Shown in pieces: positions 17,922-26,909 of a DNA stretch of 64,000 nt. The notes beneath the pieces were generated by a model that had not been told where the DNA came from, did no database searches, and saw only the letters and a program-made list of their open reading frames with translations. The stretch is from Dyella sp. C11. Its GTDB lineage: Bacteria; Pseudomonadota; Gammaproteobacteria; Xanthomonadales; Rhodanobacteraceae. The stretch covers positions 156,864-220,863 of the forward strand of contig NZ_QAVX01000005.1 of assembly GCF_003121485.1 (NCBI RefSeq), written 5' to 3'. Both the position numbers and the translations under genes were made by a program. Positions within the stretch are counted from its first letter, which is position 1. Every line of letters begins with the position of its first letter.

Positions 17922-19274
17922 ATGACCGGCAAGCTTTTCATCAAGACCCACGGCTGCCAGATGAACGAGTACGACTCGGCCAAGATGGCCGACGTGCTCA
18001 AGGCCTCGCATGGTCTGGAATTGACGCAGGACGAGTCCGAGGCGGACGTCATCCTGATCAACACCTGCTCCATCCGCGAGAAGGCCCAGGAAAAGGTCTT
18101 CAGCCAGCTCGGCCGCTGGAAGGAGCACAAGCAGGGCGGCAAGCCCGTGCTGATCGGCGTGGGCGGCTGCGTGGCCTCGCAGGAAGGCCAGGACATCATC
18201 AAGCGCGCGCCCTACGTGGACCTGGTGTTCGGCCCGCAGACCCTGCATCGCCTGCCGGAACTGATCGAAGCCAAGCGCGCCACCGGCAAGCCGCAGGTGG
18301 ACATCAGCTTCCCGGAGATCGAGAAGTTCGACCGCCTGCCCGAGCCGCGCGCCGAAGGCCCCACGGCGTTCGTGTCGATCATGGAAGGCTGCTCGAAGTA
18401 CTGCTCCTACTGCGTGGTGCCCTACACCCGCGGCGAGGAAATCAGCCGTCCGTTCGACGACGTGATCGTGGAGATCGCCCAGCTCGCCGAACAGGGCGTG
18501 CGCGAGGTGAACCTGCTCGGCCAGAACGTCAACGCGTACCGTGGTCCCACGCATGACGGCGGCACTGCCGATCTTGCCGTGCTGATCCACGCCATCGCGC
18601 AGATCGAAGGCATTGGCCGCATCCGTTTCACCACCTCGCATCCACTGGAGTTTTCGGACTCGCTGATCGAGGCGTATGCCAACGTGCCGCAGCTGTGCAA
18701 CTTCCTGCACCTGCCGGTGCAGGCCGGTTCCGACCGCATCCTCACGGCAATGAAGCGCGGTTACACGGCGATCGAGTTCAAGCAGAAAATCCGCAAGTTG
18801 CGCGCGGTGCGCCCGGACATCTGCATCTCGTCGGATTTCATCGTGGGCTTCCCCGGCGAGACGGACGAGGATTTCGAGAAGACCATGAAGCTGATCGACG
18901 ACGTCGGCTTCGACCAGAGCTTCTCCTTCATCTTCTCCTCGCGCCCCGGCACGCCGGCCGCCAACCTGGAAGACAACACCTCCCAGGAAGTGAAGCACGC
19001 GCGCCTTTCGCGCCTGCAGGCCAAGCTCAACGACAACGCGCGCCAGATCAATGAAGCCATGGTCGGTACGGTGCAGCGCGTGCTGGTGGAAAAGATCAGC
19101 AAGAAGAACGCGAACGAAGTCACCGGCCGCACCGAGAACATGCGCTTCGTGAATTTCCCGGGCAGCGCGCGCATGATTGGCCAGTTCGTGGACGTGGTGA
19201 TCACCGAAGCCATGACCAACTCGCTGCGCGGTCGCGTGCAGCTTGTTGACGACGGCGTCGCCCTGGCCTCGTGA
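17922..19274 (+). CDS. miaB: tRNA-2-methylthio-N6-dimethylallyladenosine synthase
   Basis: A 450-residue radical-SAM methylthiotransferase that adds the 2-methylthio group to i6A37 of tRNAs. The N-terminal UPF0004 domain has its three cluster cysteines (THGCQMN, NTCSIRE, GGCVAS). The radical-SAM site is CSKYCSYC in the usual CxxxCxxC spacing. A TRAM domain closes the protein. The 221-base gap upstream separates it from the divergent transglycosylase. It overlaps the following GNAT gene by GTGA and begins the miaB-GNAT-ybeZ-ybeY run. Confidence 0.97.
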   Translation: MTGKLFIKTHGCQMNEYDSAKMADVLKASHGLELTQDESEADVILINTCSIREKAQEKVFSQLGRWKEHKQGGKPVLIGVGGCVASQEGQDIIKRAPYVDLVFGPQTLHRLPELIEAKRATGKPQVDISFPEIEKFDRLPEPRAEGPTAFVSIMEGCSKYCSYCVVPYTRGEEISRPFDDVIVEIAQLAEQGVREVNLLGQNVNAYRGPTHDGGTADLAVLIHAIAQIEGIGRIRFTTSHPLEFSDSLIEAYANVPQLCNFLHLPVQAGSDRILTAMKRGYTAIEFKQKIRKLRAVRPDICISSDFIVGFPGETDEDFEKTMKLIDDVGFDQSFSFIFSSRPGTPAANLEDNTSQEVKHARLSRLQAKLNDNARQINEAMVGTVQRVLVEKISKKNANEVTGRTENMRFVNFPGSARMIGQFVDVVITEAMTNSLRGRVQLVDDGVALAS

Positions 19275-19765
19275 CGGCAACCCTTTCGATTCGCGAAATC
19301 GGGCCGGACGAATTCACCCTCGTCTGGCCGCTGTTCCACAGCGTGGTGGCTGCCGGTGATACCTACAGCTATCCGCCCGACCTGACGTTCGAGCAGGCGC
19401 GGGACTGGTGGACGCTCCCGCCCACGCGCTGTTTCATCGCCCAGCGCGAAAAACTCGTGCTTGGCTGTTACATGCTTCGCCCCAATCAACCGGGGCTGGG
19501 CGACCACGTGGCCAACGCTGGCTACATGGTCTCGCCGGCCTCACGTGGGCAAGGCGTTGCCGCGGCCATGTGCGAACATTCGATGGCGCAGGCCCGCGAC
19601 GCGGGCTTCACCGCCATGCAGTTCAACTTTGTCGTCTCGACCAATACCACCGCGGTGCGCCTCTGGCAGCGCCACGGTTTCCGCATCGTCGGGCAGGTGC
19701 CGGGCGCGTTTCGCCACGCCGCACAGGGTCCGACCGATGTCTATGTGATGCACCGGCATCTTTGA
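19271..19765 (+). CDS. GNAT family N-acetyltransferase
   Basis: A 164-residue acyl-CoA-dependent acetyltransferase. The acetyl-CoA motif A is [20 protein letters not shown], with the Q/RxxGxG/A core RGQGVA; the C-terminal strand-helix pair is [16 protein letters not shown]. The closest look is to the YhhY/RimL-like group acting on small molecules or proteins; the substrate cannot be told. The start is a GTG overlapping the miaB stop by four bases. It is wedged between miaB and ybeZ, which usually adjoin. Confidence 0.85.
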   Translation: MTATLSIREIGPDEFTLVWPLFHSVVAAGDTYSYPPDLTFEQARDWWTLPPTRCFIAQREKLVLGCYMLRPNQPGLGDHVANAGYMVSPASRGQGVAAAMCEHSMAQARDAGFTAMQFNFVVSTNTTAVRLWQRHGFRIVGQVPGAFRHAAQGPTDVYVMHRHL

Positions 19766-19773
19766 CAAATCCC

Positions 19774-20760
19774 ATGAACAACGGCCTGAATCAACGCGAC
19801 TTCTCTCTTGAGCCGGAAGACAACGCCCGGCTGTCCAATCTCTGCGGTCCTTTCGATGAGCACCTGCGCCAGATCGAACTGCGCCTGGGTGTGGAGATCA
19901 ATCACCGGGGCGCCCTGTTCCAGGTGATCGGCGACGAAGGTGCCTCGCGCGCCGCCGAAAAAGTACTCCGCGCACTGTACGAAGTGACTAATACCGAGTC
20001 GCTCAACGGCGCGAAGATCAACCTGCACCTCGCCGAGTCGGGCATCGACGCCATCGTGAGCGATGCCGCCGACGAAGCGCAGGACGTCACCATCAAGGTG
20101 AAGCGAGGCGTGATCAAGGGTCGCGGCCCCAACCAGGCGCGCTACCTGCACGCCATCACCACGCACGACATCAGCTTCGGTGTCGGCCCCGCCGGCACCG
20201 GCAAGACCTACCTCGCCGTGGCGAGTGCCGTTGAAGCACTGGAAGCCAATCGCGTACAGCGCCTGCTGCTGGTGCGCCCCGCCGTGGAGGCGGGTGAAAA
20301 GCTGGGCTTCCTGCCGGGCGACCTGTCGCAGAAAGTCGATCCGTACCTGCGACCGCTCTACGACGCGCTGTACGAAATGCTCGGCTTTGAAAAAGTGGCC
20401 AAGCTGATCGAGCGCAACGTGATCGAGATTGCGCCGCTTGCCTATATGCGTGGCCGCACGCTCAACGATTCGTACGTGATCCTCGACGAAGCGCAGAACA
20501 CCACCGTCGAGCAGATGAAGATGTTCCTGACGCGCATCGGCTTCGGCTCGGTGGCGGTGATCACCGGCGACGTCAGCCAGATCGACCTGCCCCGCCACGT
20601 ACGCTCCGGCCTGCGCCACGCCATCGAGGTATTGCGTGGCGTCGACGGCATCAGCTTCACCTTCTTCACCTCGCGTGACGTGGTTCGCCATCCGCTGGTG
20701 GCCAAGATCGTGCGCGCCTATGAAGCCTTCGAGCAGGCGTCCGAGGAGCCGCCGCGATGA
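19774..20760 (+). CDS. ybeZ: PhoH-like ATPase YbeZ
   Basis: A 328-residue P-loop ATPase with an N-terminal KH-like segment ([17 protein letters not shown]) and the Walker A GPAGTGKT at about residues 145-152. Walker B is [10 protein letters not shown], followed by the family block [16 protein letters not shown]. YbeZ works with the endoribonuclease YbeY in rRNA processing and ribosome quality control in the cytosol, and their genes are almost always adjacent, as here (four-base overlap). I chose the ATG at 19774; the reading frame is open further upstream inside the GNAT gene. Confidence 0.95.
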   Translation: MNNGLNQRDFSLEPEDNARLSNLCGPFDEHLRQIELRLGVEINHRGALFQVIGDEGASRAAEKVLRALYEVTNTESLNGAKINLHLAESGIDAIVSDAADEAQDVTIKVKRGVIKGRGPNQARYLHAITTHDISFGVGPAGTGKTYLAVASAVEALEANRVQRLLLVRPAVEAGEKLGFLPGDLSQKVDPYLRPLYDALYEMLGFEKVAKLIERNVIEIAPLAYMRGRTLNDSYVILDEAQNTTVEQMKMFLTRIGFGSVAVITGDVSQIDLPRHVRSGLRHAIEVLRGVDGISFTFFTSRDVVRHPLVAKIVRAYEAFEQASEEPPR

Positions 20761-21230
20761 GCGCACTGACGCTTTCGCTGGGCTACGGCGTTCCGCGCAA
20801 GGGCATTCCTTCCGCCGCCAGCTTCCGCGCATGGACGGAAGCGGCGCTGCGCGGCGCCAGGCGCCGCAAGGCCACGGAGCTTTCCATCCGCATCGTCGAC
20901 ACGGACGAAGGGCGCGCGCTTAACCGCGACTATCGCCACAAGGACTACGCCACCAACGTGCTGTCCTTCCCGGTGGAATTGCCGCCGGGCGTATCACTGC
21001 CGCTGATCGGCGACCTGGCCATCTGCGCACCCGTCGTGGCCCGCGAGGCGAAAGAGCAAGGCAAGAACCCGCGCGATCACTGGGCGCACATGACGGTACA
21101 CGGCGTGCTGCACCTGCTGGGCTACGACCACATCGAAGACGCGGAAGCCGAAGCCATGGAGGCGCTGGAGACGCGCATCCTCGCGGGCCTGGGCATTGCC
21201 GACCCGTACACCCTGCACGGCACCGACTGA
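20757..21230 (+). CDS. ybeY: Endoribonuclease YbeY
   Basis: A 157-residue zinc-dependent RNase involved in 16S rRNA 3'-end maturation. The metal site is [11 protein letters not shown], with all three histidines present. The upstream block [17 protein letters not shown] is also characteristic. The ATG overlaps the ybeZ stop. The usual next gene, corC (ybeX), is found only 2.3 kb on, beyond two ABC exporter genes on the opposite strand. Confidence 0.96.
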   Translation: MSALTLSLGYGVPRKGIPSAASFRAWTEAALRGARRRKATELSIRIVDTDEGRALNRDYRHKDYATNVLSFPVELPPGVSLPLIGDLAICAPVVAREAKEQGKNPRDHWAHMTVHGVLHLLGYDHIEDAEAEAMEALETRILAGLGIADPYTLHGTD

Positions 21231-21265
21231 AGCCCTTTCGCCTGCGCGCGAGCGAAAGGACGACG

Positions 21266-21299
21266 CGGTACGGCCGGGACGCAATGCCCGGCCCTACCG
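21266..21299. repeat. Hairpin between convergent ybeY and wzt-type gene
   Basis: Thirteen-base arms (21266-21278 and 21287-21299, centred on GGCCGGG/CCCGGCC) pair with one mismatch around an eight-base loop. A second short stem (CCTTTCGC/GCGAAAGG, 21234-21259) precedes it. No T run follows on either strand. It may act as a two-way terminator or be a degenerate REP element. Confidence 0.55.
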
Positions 21300-21331
21300 G
21301 CTGGACACGCATCCCTGCGTACAGGGGCTTT

Positions 21332-22096
21332 TCAGGCAGCCGCCGCCGTGGGCACGGCGCCAAAGTACGCGTCCGTCACCGAGTGCACATCGCCCATCAT
21401 GCGAATCTTGCCGTGCTCCAGCCAGATCGCGCGATTGCAGGTGTTCTCGATGAGCTGTCGGGAGTGCGACGCAAGGACCAGGATGTGCGTGGCCTCGACC
21501 ATGCTGGAGAGGCGGGCCTCTGCGCGATGCCTGAATGCCTCGTCGCCCACGGACAGCCATTCGTCCATCAGCAGGATTTCCGGGCGCAGGATGGTCGACA
21601 CGGCAAAGACAAGGCGCATGTGCATGCCGGTCGAATACGTGCGCACCGGCATGTCGATGAAATCGCCGAGTTCGGAGAACTCGATGATCTCGTCAATGTG
21701 CTCTTTCACGCGCGCCCGCGTCATGCCCAGCAACGCGCCGCGCGTATAGATGTTCTCGCGGCCGCTGGCCTCGTGATCGATGCCAAGCGAAATATCGATG
21801 AGCGAACCGACGTTGCCGTCGATACGCACGCGACCACCCGAGGGTTCGTAGACGCCGCCCAGCACTCGTAGCAGGGTGCTCTTTCCTGCGCCGTTGTGAC
21901 CAAGCAAGCCCACCCTGTCGCCTTTGTTCAAGCTAAACGTCAGGTTCTCCAGTGCGCGCACCACCACGCGGCCGCGCTCATCGGCGCCGATCTGGCCACC
22001 GGTGGCAACCCGCAACAGATTCTTCTTCAGCGAACGACCTGTCGCGTTGTAGATCGCGAAATCGACCGTTGCATTTTCAAATTCGATAAACGCCAT
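21332..22096 (-). CDS. Polysaccharide ABC exporter ATP-binding subunit (Wzt/RfbE type)
   Basis: A 254-residue ATPase of the O-antigen/teichoic-acid export group. Walker A is GHNGAGKST, the signature region TYSTGMHMRLVFAVS (in place of LSGGQ) is typical of this group, and Walker B is ILLMDEWLSVGD. The N-terminal insert SLKKNLLRVATGG is also typical. The protein ends soon after the nucleotide-binding domain, so it lacks the C-terminal carbohydrate-binding domain of E. coli O9a Wzt; chain-end recognition would then be done elsewhere. It pairs with the permease immediately upstream. Confidence 0.9.
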   Translation of the reverse strand: MAFIEFENATVDFAIYNATGRSLKKNLLRVATGGQIGADERGRVVVRALENLTFSLNKGDRVGLLGHNGAGKSTLLRVLGGVYEPSGGRVRIDGNVGSLIDISLGIDHEASGRENIYTRGALLGMTRARVKEHIDEIIEFSELGDFIDMPVRTYSTGMHMRLVFAVSTILRPEILLMDEWLSVGDEAFRHRAEARLSSMVEATHILVLASHSRQLIENTCNRAIWLEHGKIRMMGDVHSVTDAYFGAVPTAAAA

Positions 22097-22146
22097 GATT
22101 CTTCAGTCCATGCAAGATGATGTGAAGCGGCTCGCGCCTTTCATCG

Positions 22147-22947
22147 TTAGAGCCAATAGGCAATGCGTCGCTTGTAACGGCCGTAGACGAACAGCGTCAG
22201 TGTCCAGCCAACGATCGCCAGCCCGACACTGACACCCCAGTTCATGGCACTGGGAAGCTGGCCAAGAAGGGGCGCGCGGACGATCTCAAGCAGGTGATAA
22301 GCCGGATTGAAGTCCAGCAGATAAGCCGACACGTTGGCCGGCAGGCTGCGAGGCAACCACATGATGGGGGTCAGGTAGAAAGCGACCAGCAGGACGCTGG
22401 CGACAATCTGGGCCAGGTCGCGAAAGCGCGCGCAGGCCGCGCCAAGAAGCACCGCCACCCACAGCAGGTTGACCACGAGCAGGGCAAAGCCGACGACGGA
22501 AACAAGAATGACCGGGCTGATGGCTTTGCCTGTCGCGATGAACACAATGGGAAGGATCACCAGGTTGTGCCCAAGGATGATCGTGTTGCGCCACATCATG
22601 CGAAGCACGTGGACGAACAAAGGGATGGGCAGCTGTTTGATGATCGCATCGGAGGCAATGAAGCTGGTGCAACCTTCATTGACGACCGACGACAGGAAAC
22701 CCCACAGGATGATGCCGCTCGCCAGCCACGGCAGGAACTCACCCATCGGGCTTCGGAAGAGTGTCCCGAAGACGATGCCAATGGTCCCGATCATCACGCC
22801 CATGCTGATGGTGAGCCACAGCGGACCCAGCGCGGAGCGGCGATAGCGCTGGCGAATATCCTGCCAGCCAAGAACACCGACCAGTGGCAGTCGGCGCACC
22901 GCTGCCGCGATGTCGGACATCGCAGATATTGTTGAATGCTTGTACAT
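22147..22947 (-). CDS. Polysaccharide ABC exporter permease (Wzm/RfbD type)
   Basis: A 266-residue membrane protein with six hydrophobic segments of the ABC-2 type. The N-terminal LVGVLGWQDIRQRYRRSALG and GPLWLTISMGVMIGTIGIVFG are strongly characteristic of Wzm/RfbD/KpsM-like permeases; LTPIMWLPRSLP and NPAYHLLEIVRAPLLG close the match. With the ATPase 50 bases downstream it would flip an undecaprenyl-linked glycan across the inner membrane. No glycosyltransferase is adjacent; the nearest glycan genes start at 38.8 kb. Confidence 0.9.
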   Translation of the reverse strand: MYKHSTISAMSDIAAAVRRLPLVGVLGWQDIRQRYRRSALGPLWLTISMGVMIGTIGIVFGTLFRSPMGEFLPWLASGIILWGFLSSVVNEGCTSFIASDAIIKQLPIPLFVHVLRMMWRNTIILGHNLVILPIVFIATGKAISPVILVSVVGFALLVVNLLWVAVLLGAACARFRDLAQIVASVLLVAFYLTPIMWLPRSLPANVSAYLLDFNPAYHLLEIVRAPLLGQLPSAMNWGVSVGLAIVGWTLTLFVYGRYKRRIAYWL

Positions 22948-23528
22948 GGAATCCAGAAATTCGAAGGGGACGTTACGAGCAGGGGCGACGCCGGGGCGCT
23001 TTCACCAAAAAGTACTTATCCATCATCACCATGAAGCTTTTTGCGGCGAATCCTTGCGCGCACCTTGCCTGACCTCTGCTTTCCCACTGTCCACCCTGCG
23101 CAACACACGATTGGAAGTAAGACGTCTGAGAAGGCTCCGGCGGAAATGCTTTCTGAAAAATCTCTGGTGCCGGCGTCAGACGACCACCGGAAACGACAGT
23201 GAAGCCGGTAGCCCCAGTCCATGTGCCCGTACCCGCATCAGCCCGCCACGGGTGACGGGTGCGGCGCCGAGCCTGAAATAACAGCAGCGCCTGTTGTGCT
23301 ACAGGCGGCCGGACGGTACGCCCGGGTGGCCCTCTGCCCGGCTCGCATGGCGCCAGCCCAAGGCCATGGCCCTCGGCGGCCATCGCGAACCGGGGCATCG
23401 AGCGGCTGCCTGGGCTCGCCACTTCCACGCGGCACCAAGGCGCCCGCATTCGCCTTGTTCCTGAATCGTCACGAATTTTCCGCTAGACTGACCATTCCGC
23501 CCGTCATCGGGCAGCACCCGCACGAGTA
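22948..23528. other. Non-coding gap between exporter permease and corC
   Basis: These 581 bases lie between two divergent genes. The part next to the permease is AT-richer (around 22930-23060), then composition rises. Minus- and plus-strand open frames here are short, proline/arginine-rich and unlike proteins. The gap must include promoters for the exporter and for corC; I cannot pick them out. It may mark the boundary of the exporter insertion. Confidence 0.4.
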
Positions 23529-24377
23529 ATGAACGAGGACCCTGGCAGTACCAGCGGCCCGGCCCACCGCAGTTGGTGGGATCGACTGGGCCACATGTTT
23601 TCCGGCGAGCCGCGCAACCGCAAGGAGCTCATCGACGAGCTACGCGCCGCCCAGGCCAACGGCCTGATGTCGTCGGACACCCTGACCATGGTCGAGGGTG
23701 CCATCAAGGTCACCGAGCTGAGCGTGGACGATGTCATGGTCCCGCGCGCGCAGATCGTGATGATCTCCGCCGACGCCCCGCTCCCCGACATCCTCGGCAT
23801 CGTGGTCGAATCGGGCCACTCGCGCTTTCCCGTGCACGGCGAAGACAAGGACGAGATCCTCGGCATCCTGCTCGCCAAGGATCTGCTGCGCTTCGTTGGC
23901 AACGGCGATCATTTCGACATCGCCAGCGTGCTGCGCCCGGCGGTGCTCATTCCCGAATCGATGCGCCTGAACGTGCTGCTGGCGGAGTTCCGCCACACGC
24001 GCAACCACATGGCGCTGGTGGTGGATGAATACGGCGGCGTGGCCGGCCTCATCACCATCGAAGACGTGCTTGAACAGATCGTCGGCGAAATCGACGACGA
24101 GCACGACGACGAGGAAGAACCCAAGCTGATGCACGAACAGTCGGGCGGCGGCTGGGTGGTCAGCGCACTCACTCCCATCGCCGACTTCAACGAGCAAACG
24201 GGCGCCGACTTCTCCGACGAGGAGTTCGATACCGTGGGTGGCATGTGCACGTCCGAATTCGGCCATCTGCCGGAAGTGGGCGAGGAAATCACCATCGGCG
24301 GTTATCTGTTCCATGTGACCGAAGCGGACGACCGGCGCGTGCAGGCCTTCCGCGTGACCCGCCTGCAGGAAGGCTAA
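23529..24377 (+). CDS. corC: HlyC/CorC family protein with two CBS domains
   Basis: A 282-residue cytosolic protein: a short N-terminal segment, two CBS motifs (VDDVMVPRAQIVMISADAP and the block ending NHMALVVDEYGG), and a C-terminal transporter-associated domain starting GGGWVVSALTPIADF. This is the CorC/YbeX arrangement without a DUF21 membrane domain; YbeX is linked to magnesium/cobalt homeostasis and to ribosome metabolism with YbeY and YbeZ. The ribosome site is weak. The DUF4105 gene starts two bases after its stop, so they form one transcript; corA follows. Confidence 0.92.
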   Translation: MNEDPGSTSGPAHRSWWDRLGHMFSGEPRNRKELIDELRAAQANGLMSSDTLTMVEGAIKVTELSVDDVMVPRAQIVMISADAPLPDILGIVVESGHSRFPVHGEDKDEILGILLAKDLLRFVGNGDHFDIASVLRPAVLIPESMRLNVLLAEFRHTRNHMALVVDEYGGVAGLITIEDVLEQIVGEIDDEHDDEEEPKLMHEQSGGGWVVSALTPIADFNEQTGADFSDEEFDTVGGMCTSEFGHLPEVGEEITIGGYLFHVTEADDRRVQAFRVTRLQEG

Positions 24378-24379
24378 GC

Positions 24380-25648
24380 ATGTTTCATCGTGGGAGGGCG
24401 CCGGCGGCGTCGCGTCAAGGACGTTTGTGGCTCGCCCTCGCCTGCCTGCTGGCATGCTGCGCGATGTTGTGGCCTGCCCATGCACGCGCCGGCGTGGCCA
24501 ACGCCCCGGGTGCCAATCTCGAGGTATCGCTGATCACCTACGGTCCCGGCGATACCTACTGGGAGCGCTTTGGCCACGACGCCATTGAATTGCGCGACAC
24601 GGTGAGCGGCGAAGCCGTCACCTTCAACTATGGCGTGTTCGACTTCGACGAAAGCGGTTTCCTGCTCAATTTCGCTCGCGGCCAGATGCACTACCTGATG
24701 GACGCGGAGCCGTCGGACGTCGACCAGCAGTACTACACCCAGGTGGGCCGCTCGGTGACGCGCCAGCACCTCGCGTTCACGGCCGCACAGGCTGCCGACC
24801 TGCGCGACTACCTGCTGTGGAACCTGCAGCCGGAAAACGTGCGCTACGAGTACGACTACTACATGCGCAACTGTGCGACGCGCGTGCGCGATGCGCTGGA
24901 CAAGGCGCTTGGCGGCATCATCAAGCCGCAACTTGAATCCCGCGTGGGCGGCATGACCTTCCGCCAGCAAACCGCACGACTGATGAGCCAGCAGGCGTGG
25001 CTGATGCTGATCCTGGATCTCGGACTCGGTCCGTACGCCGACCAGCCGCTCAGCGCATGGCAGGAAGCCTTCCTGCCGATGGAGTTGCAGCACGAAATCA
25101 ATCACGTGACCGTGACGGACGCGGACGGCCATGCACATCCGCTGGTGCTGGACGAGAAAGTGCTGTCGCCCAATCGTCTTGATGCGCCACCGGCAACGGC
25201 GCCTGACCTGCGCCCGCCGCTCGCGCTGGCCGGACTCCTCTTCGCCGTGGTCTTGTTCGCGACGTATCGCTTTGCGCCTATCGTCTACGCGCTGCTCGGC
25301 TCGCTTTACCTCGTACTGGCGGGCCTGGTCGGCATCGCGCTGCTGGTGTTGTGGACATTGACCACGCACCACTCGGCATGGGCCAACGCCAACCTGCTGT
25401 TGTTCAATCCACTCGCATTCCTTCTGTTGCCTGCACTGTGGCGTTCGCGCAAGCAGCTGGCTGCTTCGCGCTACGCAAATGCGGTAATCGCCATTCAATT
25501 GCTGGCGATTCTTGCCGCGTGCCTGTTGCACCTGCTGCCGGGCGTGGTGCAGCAGAACCAGCCGTGGCTGTTGTTCGCGCTTCCCGTGTGGCTTGTGATT
25601 GCGTGGTGCATGCGTCGTCAGCGCGTGGTGAATACGTCGGCCGCCTGA
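24380..25648 (+). CDS. DUF4105 domain-containing membrane protein
   Basis: A 422-residue protein. A signal segment (WLALACLLACCAMLWPAHARA) is followed by the DUF4105 region from about residue 45, with family traits TYGPGDTYWERFGHDAIELRD (read in two parts), NYGVFDFD and YDYYMRNCATRVRDAL; the Asn-Cys and the histidine recall a papain-like arrangement but no activity is proven. From about residue 265 four or five hydrophobic segments form a C-terminal membrane domain. I chose the ATG two bases after the corC stop. Function unknown; it is likely in the envelope. Confidence 0.85.
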   Translation: MFHRGRAPAASRQGRLWLALACLLACCAMLWPAHARAGVANAPGANLEVSLITYGPGDTYWERFGHDAIELRDTVSGEAVTFNYGVFDFDESGFLLNFARGQMHYLMDAEPSDVDQQYYTQVGRSVTRQHLAFTAAQAADLRDYLLWNLQPENVRYEYDYYMRNCATRVRDALDKALGGIIKPQLESRVGGMTFRQQTARLMSQQAWLMLILDLGLGPYADQPLSAWQEAFLPMELQHEINHVTVTDADGHAHPLVLDEKVLSPNRLDAPPATAPDLRPPLALAGLLFAVVLFATYRFAPIVYALLGSLYLVLAGLVGIALLVLWTLTTHHSAWANANLLLFNPLAFLLLPALWRSRKQLAASRYANAVIAIQLLAILAACLLHLLPGVVQQNQPWLLFALPVWLVIAWCMRRQRVVNTSAA

Positions 25649-25694
25649 TCCCGCTGTCGTTGCCCTGTCTCACACAGGGGCGCATCATTCGCGC

Positions 25695-26711
25695 ATGGAC
25701 ATGACCGCCTCCAAGACCACGCCTCCTGTTCCCGCCAGCGCGATGGTCGTCAATTGTGTTGCCTATCGCTTTGACGGGCAGCGTATTGGCGACATCAGCG
25801 TGGACGACATCAGCGAGGTGCTGAAGCAACCGGACACCTTCGTCTGGGTCGGCCTGCACGAGCCGGACGAGGCGCTGCTGCACAAGCTGCAGGAGGAATT
25901 CGATCTGCACGATCTTGCGATTGAAGATGCGCAGGCCGCGCATCAGCGCACCAAGATCGAAACCTACGGCGACTCGCTCTTCGTCGTGGTGCAAACCGCG
26001 CAACTGGTCAGCGGGCACATCGCCTTCGGCGAAACCCATGTATTCCTTGGCCCGCGCTATCTGGTGACCGTGCGCCACGGCGCATCGCTCTCTTACGCAC
26101 CCGCGCGGCGCAATTGCGAGCACACACCGGACCTGCTCGCACTGGGGCCGTCCTATGGCCTCTACGGCGTGCTCGACTACATCGTCGACAACCTGCTGCC
26201 CATCGTGCGCGACTTCCGCGAAGAGCTGCAGGACCTGGAAAAGGACATTTTTTCCGACACGTTCAAGCGCAGCACCATCCGTCGTCTCTACGACATGCAG
26301 CGCGACCTGATGACATTGCGCCTGGCTGTCGCACCCATGCAGGACATCATCAGCCAGCTCGTACGCCAGCATCCACAGCTCATTCCGGACGAGTTGCGCG
26401 CCTATTTCCGCGACGTCTATGACCACGTCTTTCGCGTCAACGAATCCATCAGCGCCATGCGCGAGATGCTCGCCGCCGCCATCAACGTCAACCTGTCACT
26501 GGTCACCTTCGGCCAGAACGAAGTAATGAAGCGCCTGGCCGGCTACGCCGCCATGCTCGCCGCCCCCACGCTGATCACCAGCTGGTACGGCATGAACTTC
26601 GCGCATATGCCCGAGCTCAACAAACCGTGGGCCTACCCCACCATCATCGTCCTGGTCCTCACCATCGTGACCACGATCTACTTCATCCTGAAGCGCAATC
26701 GCTGGCTCTGA
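25695..26711 (+). CDS. corA: Magnesium/cobalt transporter CorA
   Basis: A 338-residue CorA family channel. A long N-terminal cytosolic domain (with FVWVGLHEPDE) leads to the stalk helix and two C-terminal membrane segments. The selectivity motif YGMNF is in place (SWYGMNFAHMPEL), and the second segment ends at KRNRW. The protein forms a pentamer in the inner membrane and takes up Mg2+. It is 46 bases after the DUF4105 stop, and with corC gives a divalent-cation context. Start at 25695 or two codons later is equally possible. Confidence 0.94.
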   Translation: MDMTASKTTPPVPASAMVVNCVAYRFDGQRIGDISVDDISEVLKQPDTFVWVGLHEPDEALLHKLQEEFDLHDLAIEDAQAAHQRTKIETYGDSLFVVVQTAQLVSGHIAFGETHVFLGPRYLVTVRHGASLSYAPARRNCEHTPDLLALGPSYGLYGVLDYIVDNLLPIVRDFREELQDLEKDIFSDTFKRSTIRRLYDMQRDLMTLRLAVAPMQDIISQLVRQHPQLIPDELRAYFRDVYDHVFRVNESISAMREMLAAAINVNLSLVTFGQNEVMKRLAGYAAMLAAPTLITSWYGMNFAHMPELNKPWAYPTIIVLVLTIVTTIYFILKRNRWL

Positions 26712-26909
26712 GTCTCATCCCGCCTCAGGATTTGGGGGAGGCTCCGGGACTGAAGTCACGATTCATGCCGTGCAATCCGCGTTTCTCTGGCCCTGGATGT
26801 CGCCGGACCCTACTATGCATGGATGAGGTGATCATGACGCCTCCACCCGCCCACGGTTAATGCCCGGGCAAAATGGGCATGCGGGAAGAAGCAGAACGCA
26901 GGGGGATGC

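Noticed and set aside
22973..23449. Minus-strand open frame of 158 codons in the gap before corC
   Set aside because: Rich in P, R and G, no ribosome site and no recognisable motif; more likely chance.
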